Shown here piece by piece: positions 10,611-23,590 of a DNA stretch of 64,000 nt. The position numbers and the translations under genes are program-made. The notes under the pieces are model-generated. The model was given only the letters and a program-made list of their open reading frames with translations. It was not told where the DNA came from and searched no databases. Each line of letters begins with the position of its first letter. Position 1 is the stretch's first letter. Source of the DNA: Varanus komodoensis (lineage: Eukaryota; Chordata; Lepidosauria; Squamata; Varanidae); NCBI RefSeq assembly GCF_004798865.1, contig NW_025335761.1:15056417-15120416 (forward strand), written 5' to 3'.

Positions 10611-13289
10611 CAATGAGTGAATGATGGGAGGCATGCTTACTGCCATGCTTCACCATTGTCCTCCACCTCTCCTACCTTTGCCTGCTTGAAGTTTGGACTC
10701 TTGCCTTTCCATACTGCTGCTCAGATCAGGTATTGGCCTGGTTTGGACAACATTCCCACCCCTTTCTGTCTCCTACACAAGAGAGAAGCAACTGCTTTCC
10801 ATCCCTGCCTTCTTATAAATTGTGGCTCTTTCACCTCCAGGGAGATCAGGCAGCCGTACATGAATTTAACATTTTAATAGCATGTATGCAGAAAGTGGAA
10901 CATGGCAGTCTAGAGTGTGTGGGCAGTTCCCAAAGTATAACTGAGTTATCTTTCACACTGTCCAGGCCTACATTCTTTGGATTTTATGCACAGAGTCACA
11001 TCCTATTCTAAAATTATGTCCTTCTGTGGAGGTCTGGCAGGATATTGCCCATTGTACAAAGGAAAAATGATGCATCTCGCACATAGGGAGAATCTCAGGG
11101 GACACTATCATCCAAAGTAGGCCAATATTTGTAAAATTAAAGATAGATAAAACCCTAATAAATGCTCAACATTGTTGCAGTGCAGTTTGAGGAAAGTCTG
11201 CAAATTAAATTTGTTTAAGCTCTCCTGCTCTGTTAAACTTTAGTAAATACTTTCACCTTCAGAAAATCTTGAATGTATAGCTTGGACTGAATAGCTGAGA
11301 GGGCTGTTGCCCTTCCTCATGTTTTCTCTGTGGGCTGATACACCTGATAAATATGCCTAAGCCCATGTCTTCAGCACTTACAAATCAGTAAAGCTTCATC
11401 AGTTTCAGCAGAAACATGCCGATCTACATCCACCAAAAGTAGTTTTATGGGGAAACCAAAGGACAAAGGAACTGCTCAGGTCATCAGCTGGAGGAGTCTG
11501 GATTTTGGCTTGTTCCTATTGATGTCACTAGTAGAATTGAGGGATTTTACCCCATTTAATGCTAAATGCTGCCATCTTTCATGTACGCATTCCCTTTTGC
11601 CTATCTTGAGGTTAATCATAATAGTATTTTTGACCTTGTATATGTTCTCAGTCAGTCAAATATTCATTTCAAGTGGAACAATCCTGAGAATTGCAGAGGC
11701 ACTGCTGCACCCAGAACCTGCTGCCTCACAGTAGTCACAGAAGCAACTCTTTTGCTTCTTTAAGAGTTTCTTTGCCAACTGGCATACCTCTGGAATGCCT
11801 CATTCTGACCCCCAAAACTCCAGGATGCTGCAGGCCAGTCAGCCACAGTGGCAGAGATTCCCATGAATGCACTATATTTGAAGACTGCTATAAGTATAGG
11901 TTATTAGTATAAGTTGCCTTGGAGAGAACAGCAAAATAAAATGGGGAAAATGAACAGTTTCAGTCCCTTTTAATTCATATTCTATACTCCTTCAAGTTGA
12001 TTCTTTCCCAAATGATCTGGTGCTTGGAAGCCTTTGAAACAGTTGATCTGACTGCTGCGGGAATGACAATTATTCATTGATCAAAAGCAGAAGACAGATA
12101 AGGAAGTGTATGTCAACCAGCCAGAAATGAGCTGACATTGGAAAATTGTTGCTGTCCCTGACTGTGTTGACTTGAATGAGCAGAGAATCCAGTCTCTCTT
12201 TCCCTGCACAAATGCCATCATACAAACTTTTAATATAATTTCTTATTGTGAATTTCAGAAAGTTGTAGCAAAAGCAAAACTGAAAAACAAACCAGAAAAA
12301 TTCAACATTGCATACAAATTAATTATATCAATTGTATTTAATACATATGGAGTTTTGTGCACTTATGCATTATACATATATAAGAAAATAAGCCACTGTC
12401 AGTAGAAATATTTATGCACACATTTCAACAAAGGCAAACCAAAAATCTATATTTATCCATGTTTTAGGTGGCAGCTAAATAACTCCTGTTTAAAGGTTGA
12501 AAGAGTCAATAGATTCTCAGTCCACTGCATTTTCAAGGGTGGCCATTTATCCTTCAAAAGTTGTAATATAAACTGTTTGGCTGTTTTAAAGATGCAGAAA
12601 AATGCCACAGGACCAACCTAGATTCTAGCAAATACTTCAGTTGAAGTGTTGTCATTGGGCAATATATTGTCATTGGGCAGGTCATACTTGACATGAAAAG
12701 AGGCAAAAGAAAGAAAGTTAAGCTCATTTCTCACCAACTGATTCAATCTAAAAACCTGCTTCTTAAGCACCCAGGACTGCCATATGAATGGTTTCTGATG
12801 TATTTTTAATTCTGGATTTCTATAAGGCTAATTTGGCAAGAGAAAATGGATCAAACCACATTGCACATGCTATGTACATCACACCTCTCTCACTGCTGTA
12901 ACTGCAGGAGGTATACTATCTGTTTTTATGTTTTAAGAACTAACTGCAAACCATTACTGCCCAAGGGTCAACTCTTCTGTGAGTGGAGATCAGAATTTAG
13001 TGCAAATAAAAAAACAAACAAACAAACCTCATATAATGCAGTGGGATCCGTGAAACCAGATCCACACTCTTGAACTGAAAGCTACATTTTTTTCAAAGAT
13101 CATCAGCAAAGAGAATAATTTTACATTCTAGACAATTATACCAAACAGCTGTTGTACTAATTGTCATATAACTCATGCCAGGGGATCCAAACATAAATCA
13201 AATATTTGAACTTGAAAGCACATGCACAAGCAGAGTTAAGTATAGAACATCAAATTTTTACTTAATATGTTTTATTTCTTCTGTGTTTC
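10611..13289. other. Unassigned stretch
   Basis: No repeat or gene recognised with confidence. 12170-12420 is AT-rich. A short direct repeat TTGTCATTGGGCA occurs twice near 12647-12680, and an AAAC-rich run lies at 13010-13026. Confidence 0.4.
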
Positions 13290-13293
13290 AGAA

Positions 13294-13425
13294 TCAGATC
13301 AAAAGGACCAGCCACGTTGTAATCTGGAAGGAATGAGACCACTGCGTGCAATAAAAGTGAGGAAAGATACCTTTAACAATGAACATGAAATGGCTTTATC
13401 CAGTTTCACGAATGACACTCCCTAG
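13294..13425 (+). CDS. Candidate coding exon (terminal, or shorter internal)
   Basis: A pyrimidine-rich tract TTTTATTTCTTCTGTGTTTC leads into an AG at 13290-13291, a good splice acceptor. After two bases the frame is open for 43 codons to a TAG at 13423-13425. It includes CNLEGMRPLRAIKVRKDTF and ends FTNDTP. An AATAAA lies at 13491-13496, so this could be a last exon with a short 3' UTR. Alternatively GTGAGG at 13357 could serve as a donor, making a 65-bp internal exon (13292-13356). I do not recognise the protein. A 43-codon open frame is not rare by chance, so the call rests on the acceptor, the polar composition and the poly(A) signal together. Confidence 0.22.
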   Translation, partial: SDQKDQPRCNLEGMRPLRAIKVRKDTFNNEHEMALSSFTNDTP

Positions 13426-13499
13426 TTTACAGCAGCAGTTACAATGTTCAGAAATACAAGCAACTGGAAAAGGGAACGCCAAACCCACAAAATAAAAAA

Positions 13500-14340
13500 A
13501 CGCACTTGATCTGAATAGATGCTATGTTTTTCTTGGTCTCAAAGAACTTCTCTTATAAGTTGCTGCTTTCATCTCTTAACTATGATGGCTACTAGAAATT
13601 TCTGAGCAGATGATAAACTTTGGCGTCTTTAATCTTCCATGCTCTCCTAATTAACTTTCGCTTAAACACAGTGGAAGGTAATATTCTTGAGCCCCATAGC
13701 CTGGGTGTAGGCAATGTGGTGCCAGAGACACCTCCAGGGTCCCCTTTTGCTCCCTCTTTCAAACATTTTTAAACACATGTTCTTACCGGCAGATGAAAGC
13801 ATTGTGAAATGGCTTTATGTGGGTGTTAAAGCCATTGGATTCAAAGGAATTCTTTGTTAGGGGTCAGCCCCACTTTTGCCTTCTCCTCAGTCTTAAGGAC
13901 AGGTTACTTATCCTTCGCCATGCCTCTTGTAACAGCCATTTTGTGGTTGTACCCAGGGCAATTTCTGAAATTTCCCAAGCTCCAAAAAAGTTACCAATAC
14001 CTGGAAAAGACTGGTGTCATTTGTTGGTTAATGTGACTGAGATATAGGTCAGTCTTCCATTTCTGTGCATTTTTGATTACTCTCCATCTTTTGTGAAATG
14101 CAACAATATTAATCCATGCAGCTTTGAGAAACTCCAGTGAAGTCTGCCAGGCTTCTTCATGTACCATCTTCAAATTGCAGTTATAGCAAAATCTGAGAGA
14201 TCAACACGAGTTTCTGCTAACTGGTTTCTATCCCCAAAATGCTTCACAAATATTAGCTAATGTTATAATTTTTTGTGTTTTGAAGTTGACCATATTTAAA
14301 GGGAAGAAAATCATATAATTTGTTCATTCATGACAGCAAG
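13500..14340. other. Unassigned stretch, possible old DNA repeat
   Basis: From about 13690 to 14040 the text (GTAGGCAATGTGGTGCC, AACAGCCATTTTGTGGTTGT) recalls interspersed reptile repeats, but I could not find paired ends or target duplications. Confidence 0.25.
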
Positions 14341-14341
14341 G

Positions 14342-14425
14342 ATTTTATTTATTTAGCTTGTATGCCACCTTATTAGCATTAGGTTCTTTGGGTGGCTTAT
14401 AACGTGATTAAAACAATATATTTGC
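14342..14425 (-). mobile_element. L2-like LINE 3' end fragment
   Basis: The plus strand reads TTTTATTTATTTAGCTTGTATGC, then GGTTCTTTGGGTGGCTTATAA and TTAAAACAATA. This is the reverse complement of a LINE terminal block plus TAAATAAA tail. Short and decayed. Confidence 0.5.
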
Positions 14426-15466
14426 ATTCCAGTTTTTAAGGAGAGCCTCCAACCTCTGCAGTCTGCATTTTACAATGATAAAATCCTGAGCTATCTCTGT
14501 CAAAAGCAGCCATAGAGGGAAGATATTTCCAGAAGCACTATAGAAAGTGCAAGTTGCACCATGAAGTGATCACAAAAATAGCATTGCTATACTGACTTGG
14601 GGCGATCAAAGCACCTTAGGGACATTATCTTGCTGTAACCCTTAAATAAATAGGTCAGTATTAATATCCCAGTATTGCTGATTAAGAGTCAGGACCTGTT
14701 TAATGTCATCTAAATGGCAGAAGAGGGATTTATGGCAGAAATGATATGCAGTTTTCATTCTGTTAGCTGCTATGCTACAGTGGCATTCACATGAAAAGGA
14801 ATGCAGTTTTGCAAGATAACCACTTGGTTTGCTGCTTACACTTTTGGTTCAGCAGGCAGGTTTTAACGAATAAATCATCTCAAACTTCCTTTTCAATACA
14901 GGCACTTTTGGAAGACAAAAATACAGATTCTGTTTAAATCCTTGGTTGTTTTTCTGTTACTTTATACAAATTCACAGTCAGAGTGAGGCAGGACTCTCAG
15001 CATCTCCCAGAGGAAAAAATAACATGCAGCCATAGTACTTCTGCAAGTGAGTTAGCCATTCTCGTAGTCTGCTTGCAGAAATAAAAAGCAAAGTCTCAGT
15101 GCAGGTATGCCATATCTGTTTGTCTAGTAAATAGGGAGTTAGCTGAAACTGGTCAGCTGAGGGGAAGAAGAGCCATCTTTGGCCAAGTACTTAATTATTC
15201 AGCTTGGTTAGGCTACCATTTTTAGAAAAGAAAGCACTGAATATTCTCAAATTACAGCACAAAATGTAGAAAGCTTTAATAATTTCGTACAATACTATAT
15301 TATCCTCTTCACCTTTTAGTAGTCTTTTGTGGGGAGGGGAGACAAAAGCCTTACAGCTTCAGTCCAGATTACACTGTCCAGCATGACCTTCCTCATTCTT
15401 TGCAGTGGAGGAAGCAGCTCCACTCACAAAGGAATCAAGCAAAGAGCTGCCTCTTCTATTTATATC
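14426..15466. other. Unassigned stretch
   Basis: I see nothing recognisable here. Confidence 0.35.
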
Positions 15467-15545
15467 AGGGATGAGTAACCTCCAACCCGCAGGCCAGGTA
15501 TGACCTGTTGGGGGCTTCCATTTGGCCTGCCAGATTCTCCTCCTG
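15467..15545. mobile_element. Possible hAT-type left end
   Basis: The text CAGGGATGAGTAACCTCCAA then CCCGCAGGCC resembles the left end of hAT elements of the 'CAGGGATGGGCAACC' type. A similar but weaker text is at 42584 (GGGAAACCTCTGGCCTGCAG). I did not find the matching right end, so this may be a truncated element or chance likeness. Confidence 0.3.
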
Positions 15546-17870
15546 GCCCTACGCTCCCTCTGTCCCAGAAGAAAACCACCACTTGCTCAGAGATATTTTC
15601 CTAGCTCTAGCTCAAAATCTCTTCCCTCTGAAGAGATTTTCCTGCTTCCCTCTCCCTGTGCATTTAGGCTTTGGAAAGACTTCTTTGTACCCAGGAAGGC
15701 TTTTTAAAGCCTTTATACAGAATATGGGATTTTTTTGGGAAAGTAGCTGATGAGAAGGAAAAGACCAACCCCTTTGCAGTGCTGCAAACTCAACTTTCTT
15801 CAGCTACAATCAAACAAAATAAATACTGCATGTTCTTTTAGGAGAGAGGTGTATCTTTTTTTTTGGGGGGGGGGTGGATCCACAGGCCCACTGTCCCCAA
15901 CAAAAAGGCTTTCTCACTAGTGATTTAAATTAACAGAATGTATTTTGTCTAAGTGGAAATGTTGCATATGTACGCTGGAGCCCCCATATGCAAATCTTTT
16001 CACCGTATCAGGCCCATACCCCCACTGCATGAAGAGATCATGTCTCCTCTGAGACATCATTTGGGTCTAAGGCTGCTTTATTTTTTACTGCACATGTGGA
16101 GGGCATAGCATTGATCCAGAGTCTTTTAGAAGCATACTCCTACATTTGCTTTCATCTCCAGTCACAAAGAACTTGTTGCTACAGCTACCAAGAGCTTTAT
16201 TCTGTTTCAATGAGCCACTTTAAAAAATGTGCAAATTAGATCTCGGACAGAAGAAAACTGCTCCCCACCTTCTGTGTTACCTGTTGGGTAATTAAATAAA
16301 AGGGAGAGTTTTTCGCTTGATGGCAGATACCACTGTTGGCGTTAACTAGATAGAGCAGGGCGGCATTTGATCTGGATGACCATTTGATATTTTGTGAGAG
16401 TAGGCAAAAGCACAGAAGGGCTTCCCTTCTGCTAGCAGCCCCCCCTCCCCCCCCCATAGTCACATGCCTAGTTCCAGGATCTTTTGGCAGCACAATAGGC
16501 TGAAAGGCAAGGAAAATTCCAGTGAGGAACATTTGAGTCTCCAGGGAACTGCTGTAGTCTGTCTAAGCCAAATATCTTCAGGAGGTGTATCAGGAAAAGA
16601 AAATGTGCATGCGGTGTATTTTTAAAAATAAAATAAAATGAAGGAGTTGATTAACCGGATTCTCCTGTCCTGTCGGAACATTATGATTTTGCAAGGACAA
16701 CATTCTTAAATATTTTGCTCAATCAGTCTTTAGAGATATTTTGCTTGAGGAACTAGTATATTTATAAACATTAATTATTTCAGGTGTTCTCCTTCCCTTG
16801 CTACCAGTGAAAATGAAGTATTGATTTTAAACATAGAAAAGTTGAGTGAGAATCCTGAAATCACACAATTCCTTGTTGGCAGGTTTCTGTCAGAAATGGG
16901 AAAAAGTAGTTTTCCATTTTTCCTTTCTAATCCTATACGTGATATTCTAGACTACCCTGTTCACATTTTCATACTTGAAGAGCAGTATCTTATACTAGTG
17001 CAGTAGCCTCAATGTTTCTTTTGCAGTAGTGCTTTAGTATAATAATGTTTTTGTGGTTCCAAAATAACCCTGCAAGTGAGTGGACACACCTGCTTCCATA
17101 TTGTGGCCAGTTAGTTGGAGTCCCTTTCCAGGCGCTATCCAGTTCTGTCCCATTCAGGAAATGAACATATCCCCTAGTTTTGAGCCACTTGTAGAACTGA
17201 AGAAGCCTCACTGTGAAGCTGGCATGCCTGGTTGCACACATGCATCGTAAGATATTGCTTTATAGCTGCCCCATAATAGCATGCTTCCATTACAGTTTTT
17301 TTCCCATGTTTGTCCACTTGTTTTGCCTGTATGGTAAGTTCCGTCAGCCTTGCACTGCACTGTGTACAGTTCTGCATCATTCTTCATCTTGTCTGTAGAG
17401 TACTAGATGGAAATCACAGCATGGAGATTCCGGCATAAGTGGGGCCTGCACTGTAGCGCTGCCCCCATTCTCCATGCAACAGGCTTTCTGTTCAGGGCCT
17501 GGGCCAAGGGACAGCAGTTTGCTTCGTGATTTCTGTAGCTGGCATGCTTAGTGTTCTGTATGTTATAATTCGCTCTTTCCTTATTCTGGAAGCTTCTCTC
17601 ATCTCCATCCTTCTAATTACTGGTTGTAAATAAAAATATACATACAATTAAGGTTTTGCTATAGTATTCTGGGATGGGAAGCCCCCTCAGTTACAGCCAT
17701 GCCCCTAAGCTCCTATTAATGTTGATGCAAGATAGATTTGACTTACCTTACAAATAGGAATTGCTGGAGTCACTGAAGCCTCCCTTGGGGGGCCCAGCCT
17801 TTTTATGGGCTCTACTTCTGAAATTCAGTAGCTGCACAGTGGTAACATATATAAATGATGGTTTACTGTC
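15546..17870. other. Unassigned stretch
   Basis: No gene recognised. A T run followed by a 10-bp G run lies near 15857-15874, and a C-rich patch near 16439-16456. Confidence 0.35.
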
Positions 17871-17875
17871 AAATC

Positions 17876-18256
17876 ATGGAATCATAGAATAGCAACACTG
17901 AAGGGGGCTAAGAAGCCCAGAGGATCCAGACCTCTGCTTAGTGCAGGACTCCCAGTTAAATTATCCTTCTGAGATGGCTGTTCAGCTGCATTGTGAAAAC
18001 CTCTAGTGTGGGGTAGCCCACAACCTCCTGGGGTAATTGGTTCCGCTGTTGTACTGCTCTAACAGTCAGAAGGTTTTTCCTAATGTTCAGCCAGAACCTG
18101 GCCTATTATTCTGTGTACTGCACTCCAGGATGATTGAGAAGAGACCCTGGCCTTCCTCTTTGTGACATCCTTCCAAAGCTATCATATCTGCATTCAGGCT
18201 TCCTGTCTCAAGGCTGAACATGCCCAGTTCTTTCCTTCTCTCCTCATATCATACGC
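17876..18256 (-). mobile_element. CR1 LINE 3' end
   Basis: Read on the plus strand it begins ATGGAATCATAGAATAGCAA, the reverse complement of the CR1 ATTCTATGATTCCAT tail. It continues with GGTAGCCCACAACCTCCTGG, AGGTTTTTCCTAATGTTCAG and CAAGGCTGAACATGCCCAG, the reverse complement of the standard CR1/L3 3' region. 5'-truncated at about 18256. Confidence 0.88.
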
Positions 18257-18534
18257 ATGCACCCTGTCAGACCTCAGGCAGGCTCAGGGAAGACTCTGTG
18301 CTGGCTGTACTGATGATTCAGATTCCCATTTTGAAGATGAGTCAGTGCACCCTCCAGCTGTGGTTCAGGGTCCCAGGAAGTGGCGGTAGGAAAGATTAGC
18401 CCAAGGGCACACAGGGGGACAGACCAACCCAGACTAATACAATACAGCATTGTTTTCCCCAACTTTCCCAAATGTGCCTAGGTTTTTTTAACTGTATGCA
18501 AACACTGGAATAAACAGTATTTGATTTTTTAATT
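18257..18534. other. Unassigned stretch
   Basis: I see no recognised element between the CR1 end and the L2-like tail. Confidence 0.35.
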
Positions 18535-19335
18535 CATTTATTTTGTTTTATTATTTTATTTATTAAAGCTTTTATATACTGCCCATATTAGCTTAATGAC
18601 TCTCCACATGTTTTACAATAAAAGCTTTAAATAAGACCCAATACAATAAAACAATACAACATAGTATATATAGGTATAATATAAATATATCGATCATAAT
18701 ACACCTGTCCCAAACCAATTAAAGTAAGATACATAAATAAATACATAATAGACAATAAGCAATCCATACCAATCCAATGACAGCATCCGATCCAATACAC
18801 TCAAGTGACTTAAGTTTAGCTCTTATTTAACAATGAAAATACTGGGAAAATCAAAAAGTTTTGGCCTGGAGCCAAAAAGCATAGACTCAGCACCAAGCAC
18901 AACCCTGAGAAGATGATTCCACAATTAGGGCAGCACAATCAAAAAGGCCCTTCCGCTATAGATGCCGCCTTCCTTATATCTCTTAAAGGTGGCTCCCAGA
19001 GAAGGACCTCAGTGGATGATCGTAAGGTCTGGACAGGGATATATGGGAGGAGACATTCCTTCAGGTATCCAGACCCTAAACCATTTAGGGCTGTATACAG
19101 CAATGTAAGCACGTTAAAACAAGCCTGAAATTCAATCAGTAACCAGTGTTGATGATAAAGGATTAGTGTTACATGATCTTGCCTGCCAGTCTTTGTTAAT
19201 AGGTGAGCTGCTCGATTCTGCACCAATTGACATTTCCAGACTGTTTTCAAGGGCAGTATCCATACCGTATATAAAATACATTTTTTTAGCAACTGTACTG
19301 AAGAGGGTCCTGCTGTAAAGTGATCTGATAGCACA
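18535..19335 (-). mobile_element. L2-like LINE, C-terminal part and 3' UTR
   Basis: The minus strand from 19334 to 18939 encodes the end of an L2-clade reverse transcriptase region: VQNRAAHLLT, then LYHQHWLLIEFQACFNVLTL, then YTALNGLGSGYLKECLLPYI and LRSSTEVLLWEPPLRDIRKA. The HW.LLI.F...VLTL pattern is the conserved 'LHWLPV' box of this clade. The 3' UTR extends to a TTATTTTATTTATTAAAG tail at about 18535-18575 (plus-strand reading). The 5' part including the catalytic box is absent. The C-terminal end is frame-damaged near 18940. Confidence 0.85.
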
Positions 19336-20079
19336 TGTAAGCAGTATGAACTCTAGTACTAATAAATAAGAGGTTGTGTGTTCAGGGAAAATAAACAGCA
19401 ATGAAATGGAGTACAAAGGAGGGTAAGGAGGAAAGAGAGTTTAATACTGCCCTTGATACCGCTGTTATATATTGAGTTTATTTTCCTGCAGTGTTGCTAG
19501 CAGTTTCTTACATGATTAAGATCCCTCATAATTGCAGGGGAGGCATGGGAATGGGTGGAGAGTGCCTGGTTCATGTTTCACATAATGATGCCATGTGATA
19601 CTTGATGAGGTAGCTTACTGAAATGCATATATTAGAAATGAAAAGGAAAATAGTTCTTGAGCTAATAGGCCTTTGCACATTCATGCAAATAAATAAAATG
19701 AACTCTCAAATAATATTCAAATCTATTACATTAAATTATTACATATGAAATTTCATGTGTCATATATTCTACAAACTGCAAATTTTAGAAAAAGATTAAT
19801 GTGAATAATTTGAATTTGTCAATTTAATCCAGGAGCACAGGTTCCCTTTTATCCCAAAGTCCAAATAGCATTTCAAATAAACTTTCAGAGGCCAGTTTTC
19901 ACTAGTAGGCAGTGCTGAAGACAAGGGCAAATGGGGCAAGGCCAAAAATCCCATAACTATCAACCTACTTTAGCTGGACGCTCTTACTGCCTGTAACAAA
20001 GTATTAGAAAATTCTTGCATATGTACACCTCTTGAAAGCACACCTATTTACCTATTTACAAGGAACTCTGTTTTGTTGT
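19336..20079. other. Unassigned AT-rich stretch
   Basis: No gene recognised. 19660-19830 is notably AT-rich. Confidence 0.35.
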
Positions 20080-20200
20080 TATAATGCAATTTTAACTGTT
20101 TGCATTATATAATCTTGTTTCTTTATTGCTATGTCCCATTTTAATATCAGTTGCTTAGGGTCATTGCTATATTAAGCAGTATTAATAAATGCATACATAC
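20080..20200 (+). mobile_element. Possible L2-like LINE 3' end
   Basis: ATTTTAACTGTTTGCATTAT is followed by GCTTAGGGTCATTGCTATAT and TTAATAAATGCATACATACA. This has the layout of an L2-like terminal block and tail but is strongly decayed. Confidence 0.35.
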
Positions 20201-23200
20201 ATATACTCTTGCATACATACAATGTCAACATTTGGAATGGAGGGAAAAAAGCATAAAAGCCAGGAAACCATTGTGATAAGCTTTTCATAATAACACTTCT
20301 CAGTCTAGCCTTTCTCAGGTCTGTGAGAAAGCAAAATATTTTTCCAGCTTGACCTTAAAATAAAGATAGCTGGTTCGTCCTAGAAACTAACACTTTTCCC
20401 ATACCATCACCCTATCCTCTGTCTTTTGAAAATCATAACTTGCCAATCTGTTGTATAATTTTATCCACTAAACCCCTTTATCTCCTCCCCAGCTCTTCCT
20501 GAAGGCCTTGGTATGTCGTCCCCCACCCCAACACCATGGCTTGGGTTCATGAGCGGCACATGATGGACACCTCCCAAGCCTGCAATTACTTTCAGCTGGA
20601 ACCATGAGGCCAGCCAACCTCATGCACAGCCTCTCACAGCCACCAAATGATGGGTGATTGGAGAAAGTGGTCAGGGCCCAGAGTAGAGGGTGTGGACATT
20701 TGTGCAACTCTCAGGGTGTGGATGTGGCTGCCAGGCCTGAGGTTCAGCAACTGCATTACTTCTTGCTAATGCTTGGTCCAAAATCTTGAGCTCTAGATTT
20801 GCTCCAGAGTTGCCACCATTCACAGCTGCACAGGAGAATATCTTGAAAACTGCATGCAAATGCCAAAGTGCTCCATGGGAACAGTGAACACCTCAAGTCA
20901 CTAAATGCATTCCAGAAAGGCTTGTATCACCCACTATGTCCTCTTTAGTAAGTAAAATTCAATTTATTCACATATTGGCCACAAGGATCTAGAGCAGAAT
21001 CGGGGAAGGCCTGCCGATTCAGTATTTTCCAATAGCCAGCAATGGGACTGTCCACTGCCTTCCCTCATCAATTGCATTAACGCACAGGGGGCCTAAGCTG
21101 CTTTAGCATGTTCTTAGAAAAGCCTGCAGCAATTAGCAATCACTTGTACGTTTGTCAAAACAGTTTTTTGCCCAATGTAATATCATGCCAGGCCCTGGAA
21201 GCATGTGATTGCATTTGTAGCTGCCTTTAAACCGTGGGATGGGGAGGAGGAACGAGTATGACTCATACTCTGTGAGTGTCATTTCCTTGCTAGTGTTGCA
21301 ACCACAAACTCCAGAGATTTTATTTGCCCTTTCACTGACAGCCCTTGATTGCCAGCAAGTATCTATTTATGGTGTTAAAAACTGTGGGCTAGGAGCAAAA
21401 ATCACTGTTGCTATTGTGAATCAGCAGTGGCCAACCTCGGATCAATAGATGATGCAGTTCCCCTTGTCCAGTTGCAGAATCAGCGTTCCCAGCTGGCTCA
21501 GACAGGCTGGTGGCTTCGGCTGCCCTTGGTGGCTATACAGCCCAGCCTGAATTAGGTTCTCTGCTGTGCTGAATACCAGGGCCAGGGGCCCACCGCTGCC
21601 CTCACTCACTGGGCCACGTGCACAATCAAAGCATTATCCCGAGGGAGGCGTTTTTCTTCTCTTGATATTTAATAGGCCAGTCTCAGGTAACCAACAAGAC
21701 CCTCCCTTTCAACCCAGGAGGCAAAACCTCAGGATCTTCTCTGATTAGTTAGTAAGGCCAATGGCAGATTAATCAAAAGGAAGCAAATCATTCACAAACT
21801 GCATGAATGTTGCTTCTTCCATCGAGTTCTCGTCCCTTGTCATGTGCAGAAAGCACTCCTGATGTGTCACAGTATTCCCACACTCCCCCATTTAATTCCA
21901 AGGTACTCACAGCTTTTACCTTCATCACATGAGAGAATATATGCTGGAGTTTAAGCTTTGATATTTTCTCTTTCGAATGCTTTCTTCATCTGATCTGATG
22001 CCAGAGGAAATATCAGAGTAAGTAGAGTATTTAGGAAGCAATCCACTGTACACTGCTCTCGCTTGCTTATTTAAACTGCATTTGCTCATATTATTTTATA
22101 CCTAGCTTCCCTTCTCTGGCAACATCACTCATTTCATGTCTGTGATGTCTTCATGAAAATTCCCTTGATATTTTATTGATTCTTTTCCAGTTGGCAAGCA
22201 CGCATTCCATTTCAACTTCAGAAAAATACTGTAGAAAGGGAATGCAGTGAGTGGCGGCTACTCTGACAAAGGAGATGCTGTCAGAAAACATTTGCTTCCA
22301 TCTGAATCTGACTGTCTGCACTGTCTCTGCCCTTGGATGTTTAGCAACAGTATTGCATCTTTCAACAGAAATAAAAATTCAGCTAAAATCCCATTAATGA
22401 AGTAGAAACCTTAGAGGTGTAGAAACATTTATATATGGTAGATTCAGCAGAAAACTGTTAAAAGGAATGAATCTCTAACATTCAGCATTTCAAGGTCAGT
22501 AAAACTGGCTAGTCTATAACAGATTTGCTGTTAAACTTAACTCAAAATACATTTTTGATCACAAAGTGTAGTACCAGCCGTTCAAAATCCCTCTCCAAAA
22601 ATCTCAACAGCCTTACAGGCAACTATTGAATTTAGTTTCAGGGCTTGAAAAGCATGGTTCAGTGCCTCCCAGAGTGAAATATGAATGTATGAGAATGGCT
22701 AAAGATCCTAAGATTATTAACTCCAAGATTCATGCAAAAACTCATGTAAAAATATCCAAGGACTGAAGTGAGCAATTGATAAATTCTTGAAGGAATGGAA
22801 ACACAGCAGGAACCAGTCAAAAACACACATACAGAATTAGTTGAGGAATAAATGGAAAGATGTGTAGGTTCTGAGGAAAACTGGTATCCGAAGATTGGGG
22901 CATATTTTGTCCCCAGATGTTCTACCCCATACCCCCACCCCCAGGATGCAGGATACACATCCAGAAGAGCTGTTGCGGAAGCATGGTGCAAGGAGACATT
23001 AAAACAACATTGGCCAGATAAGAAATGTTAATTTATGATTGTTCAGCAACCCAACTCTATCATAATTTGGACTGGTTTTAGAATGATAAGAGGCCATGCA
23101 GCAAATTGTCAAAAGGGGGAAAAAGTTTGTGAGCGAAAATGTTTTAGCAGTGTTTCTTTATAAACAGCATCTCCAAGTGGCCTCACCCAAACTTTAGATA

Positions 23201-23590
23201 TAAAAATAACTGCAGGTAAAAGTGTTTAGTCCTTGTGGGGGGAACAGTAGGCATTGTCTGAGGAAACTCCTGGAAAGATTACATAAATTACAGTAAGTAC
23301 AGCTTACTGTATTAAAAGCTTCCACAGATTTCTTTGCAGATATTATTTTAATCAAAGCCTATATTGTAAGAGTAATTTTTTATTAATGGAAAAAGTACAA
23401 CTTGTGTTATAGGTAATCAACAGTAGATTGCCATGGATGAAATTGTGTTAGACAAAAAGTTTCAAGTCTGGATGTGAACTGTTCCACTATGTGTAATATG
23501 CCAACAGAAGGAGAAAAAAATCATAGGTCTCCTGTCTTGAACGTGCTCTAATCTGTACAGCATCAGAGAGTGAACTGACTACCTAGATCG
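20201..23590. other. Unassigned stretch
   Basis: About 3.4 kb where I recognise no gene or repeat. Open frames of 60-110 codons overlap on both strands and carry no known signature. Confidence 0.4.

Noticed and set aside
15467-15890. Complete hAT element starting CAGGGATGAG
   Set aside because: No matching right end or 8-bp duplication (ATTTATAT) could be found downstream.
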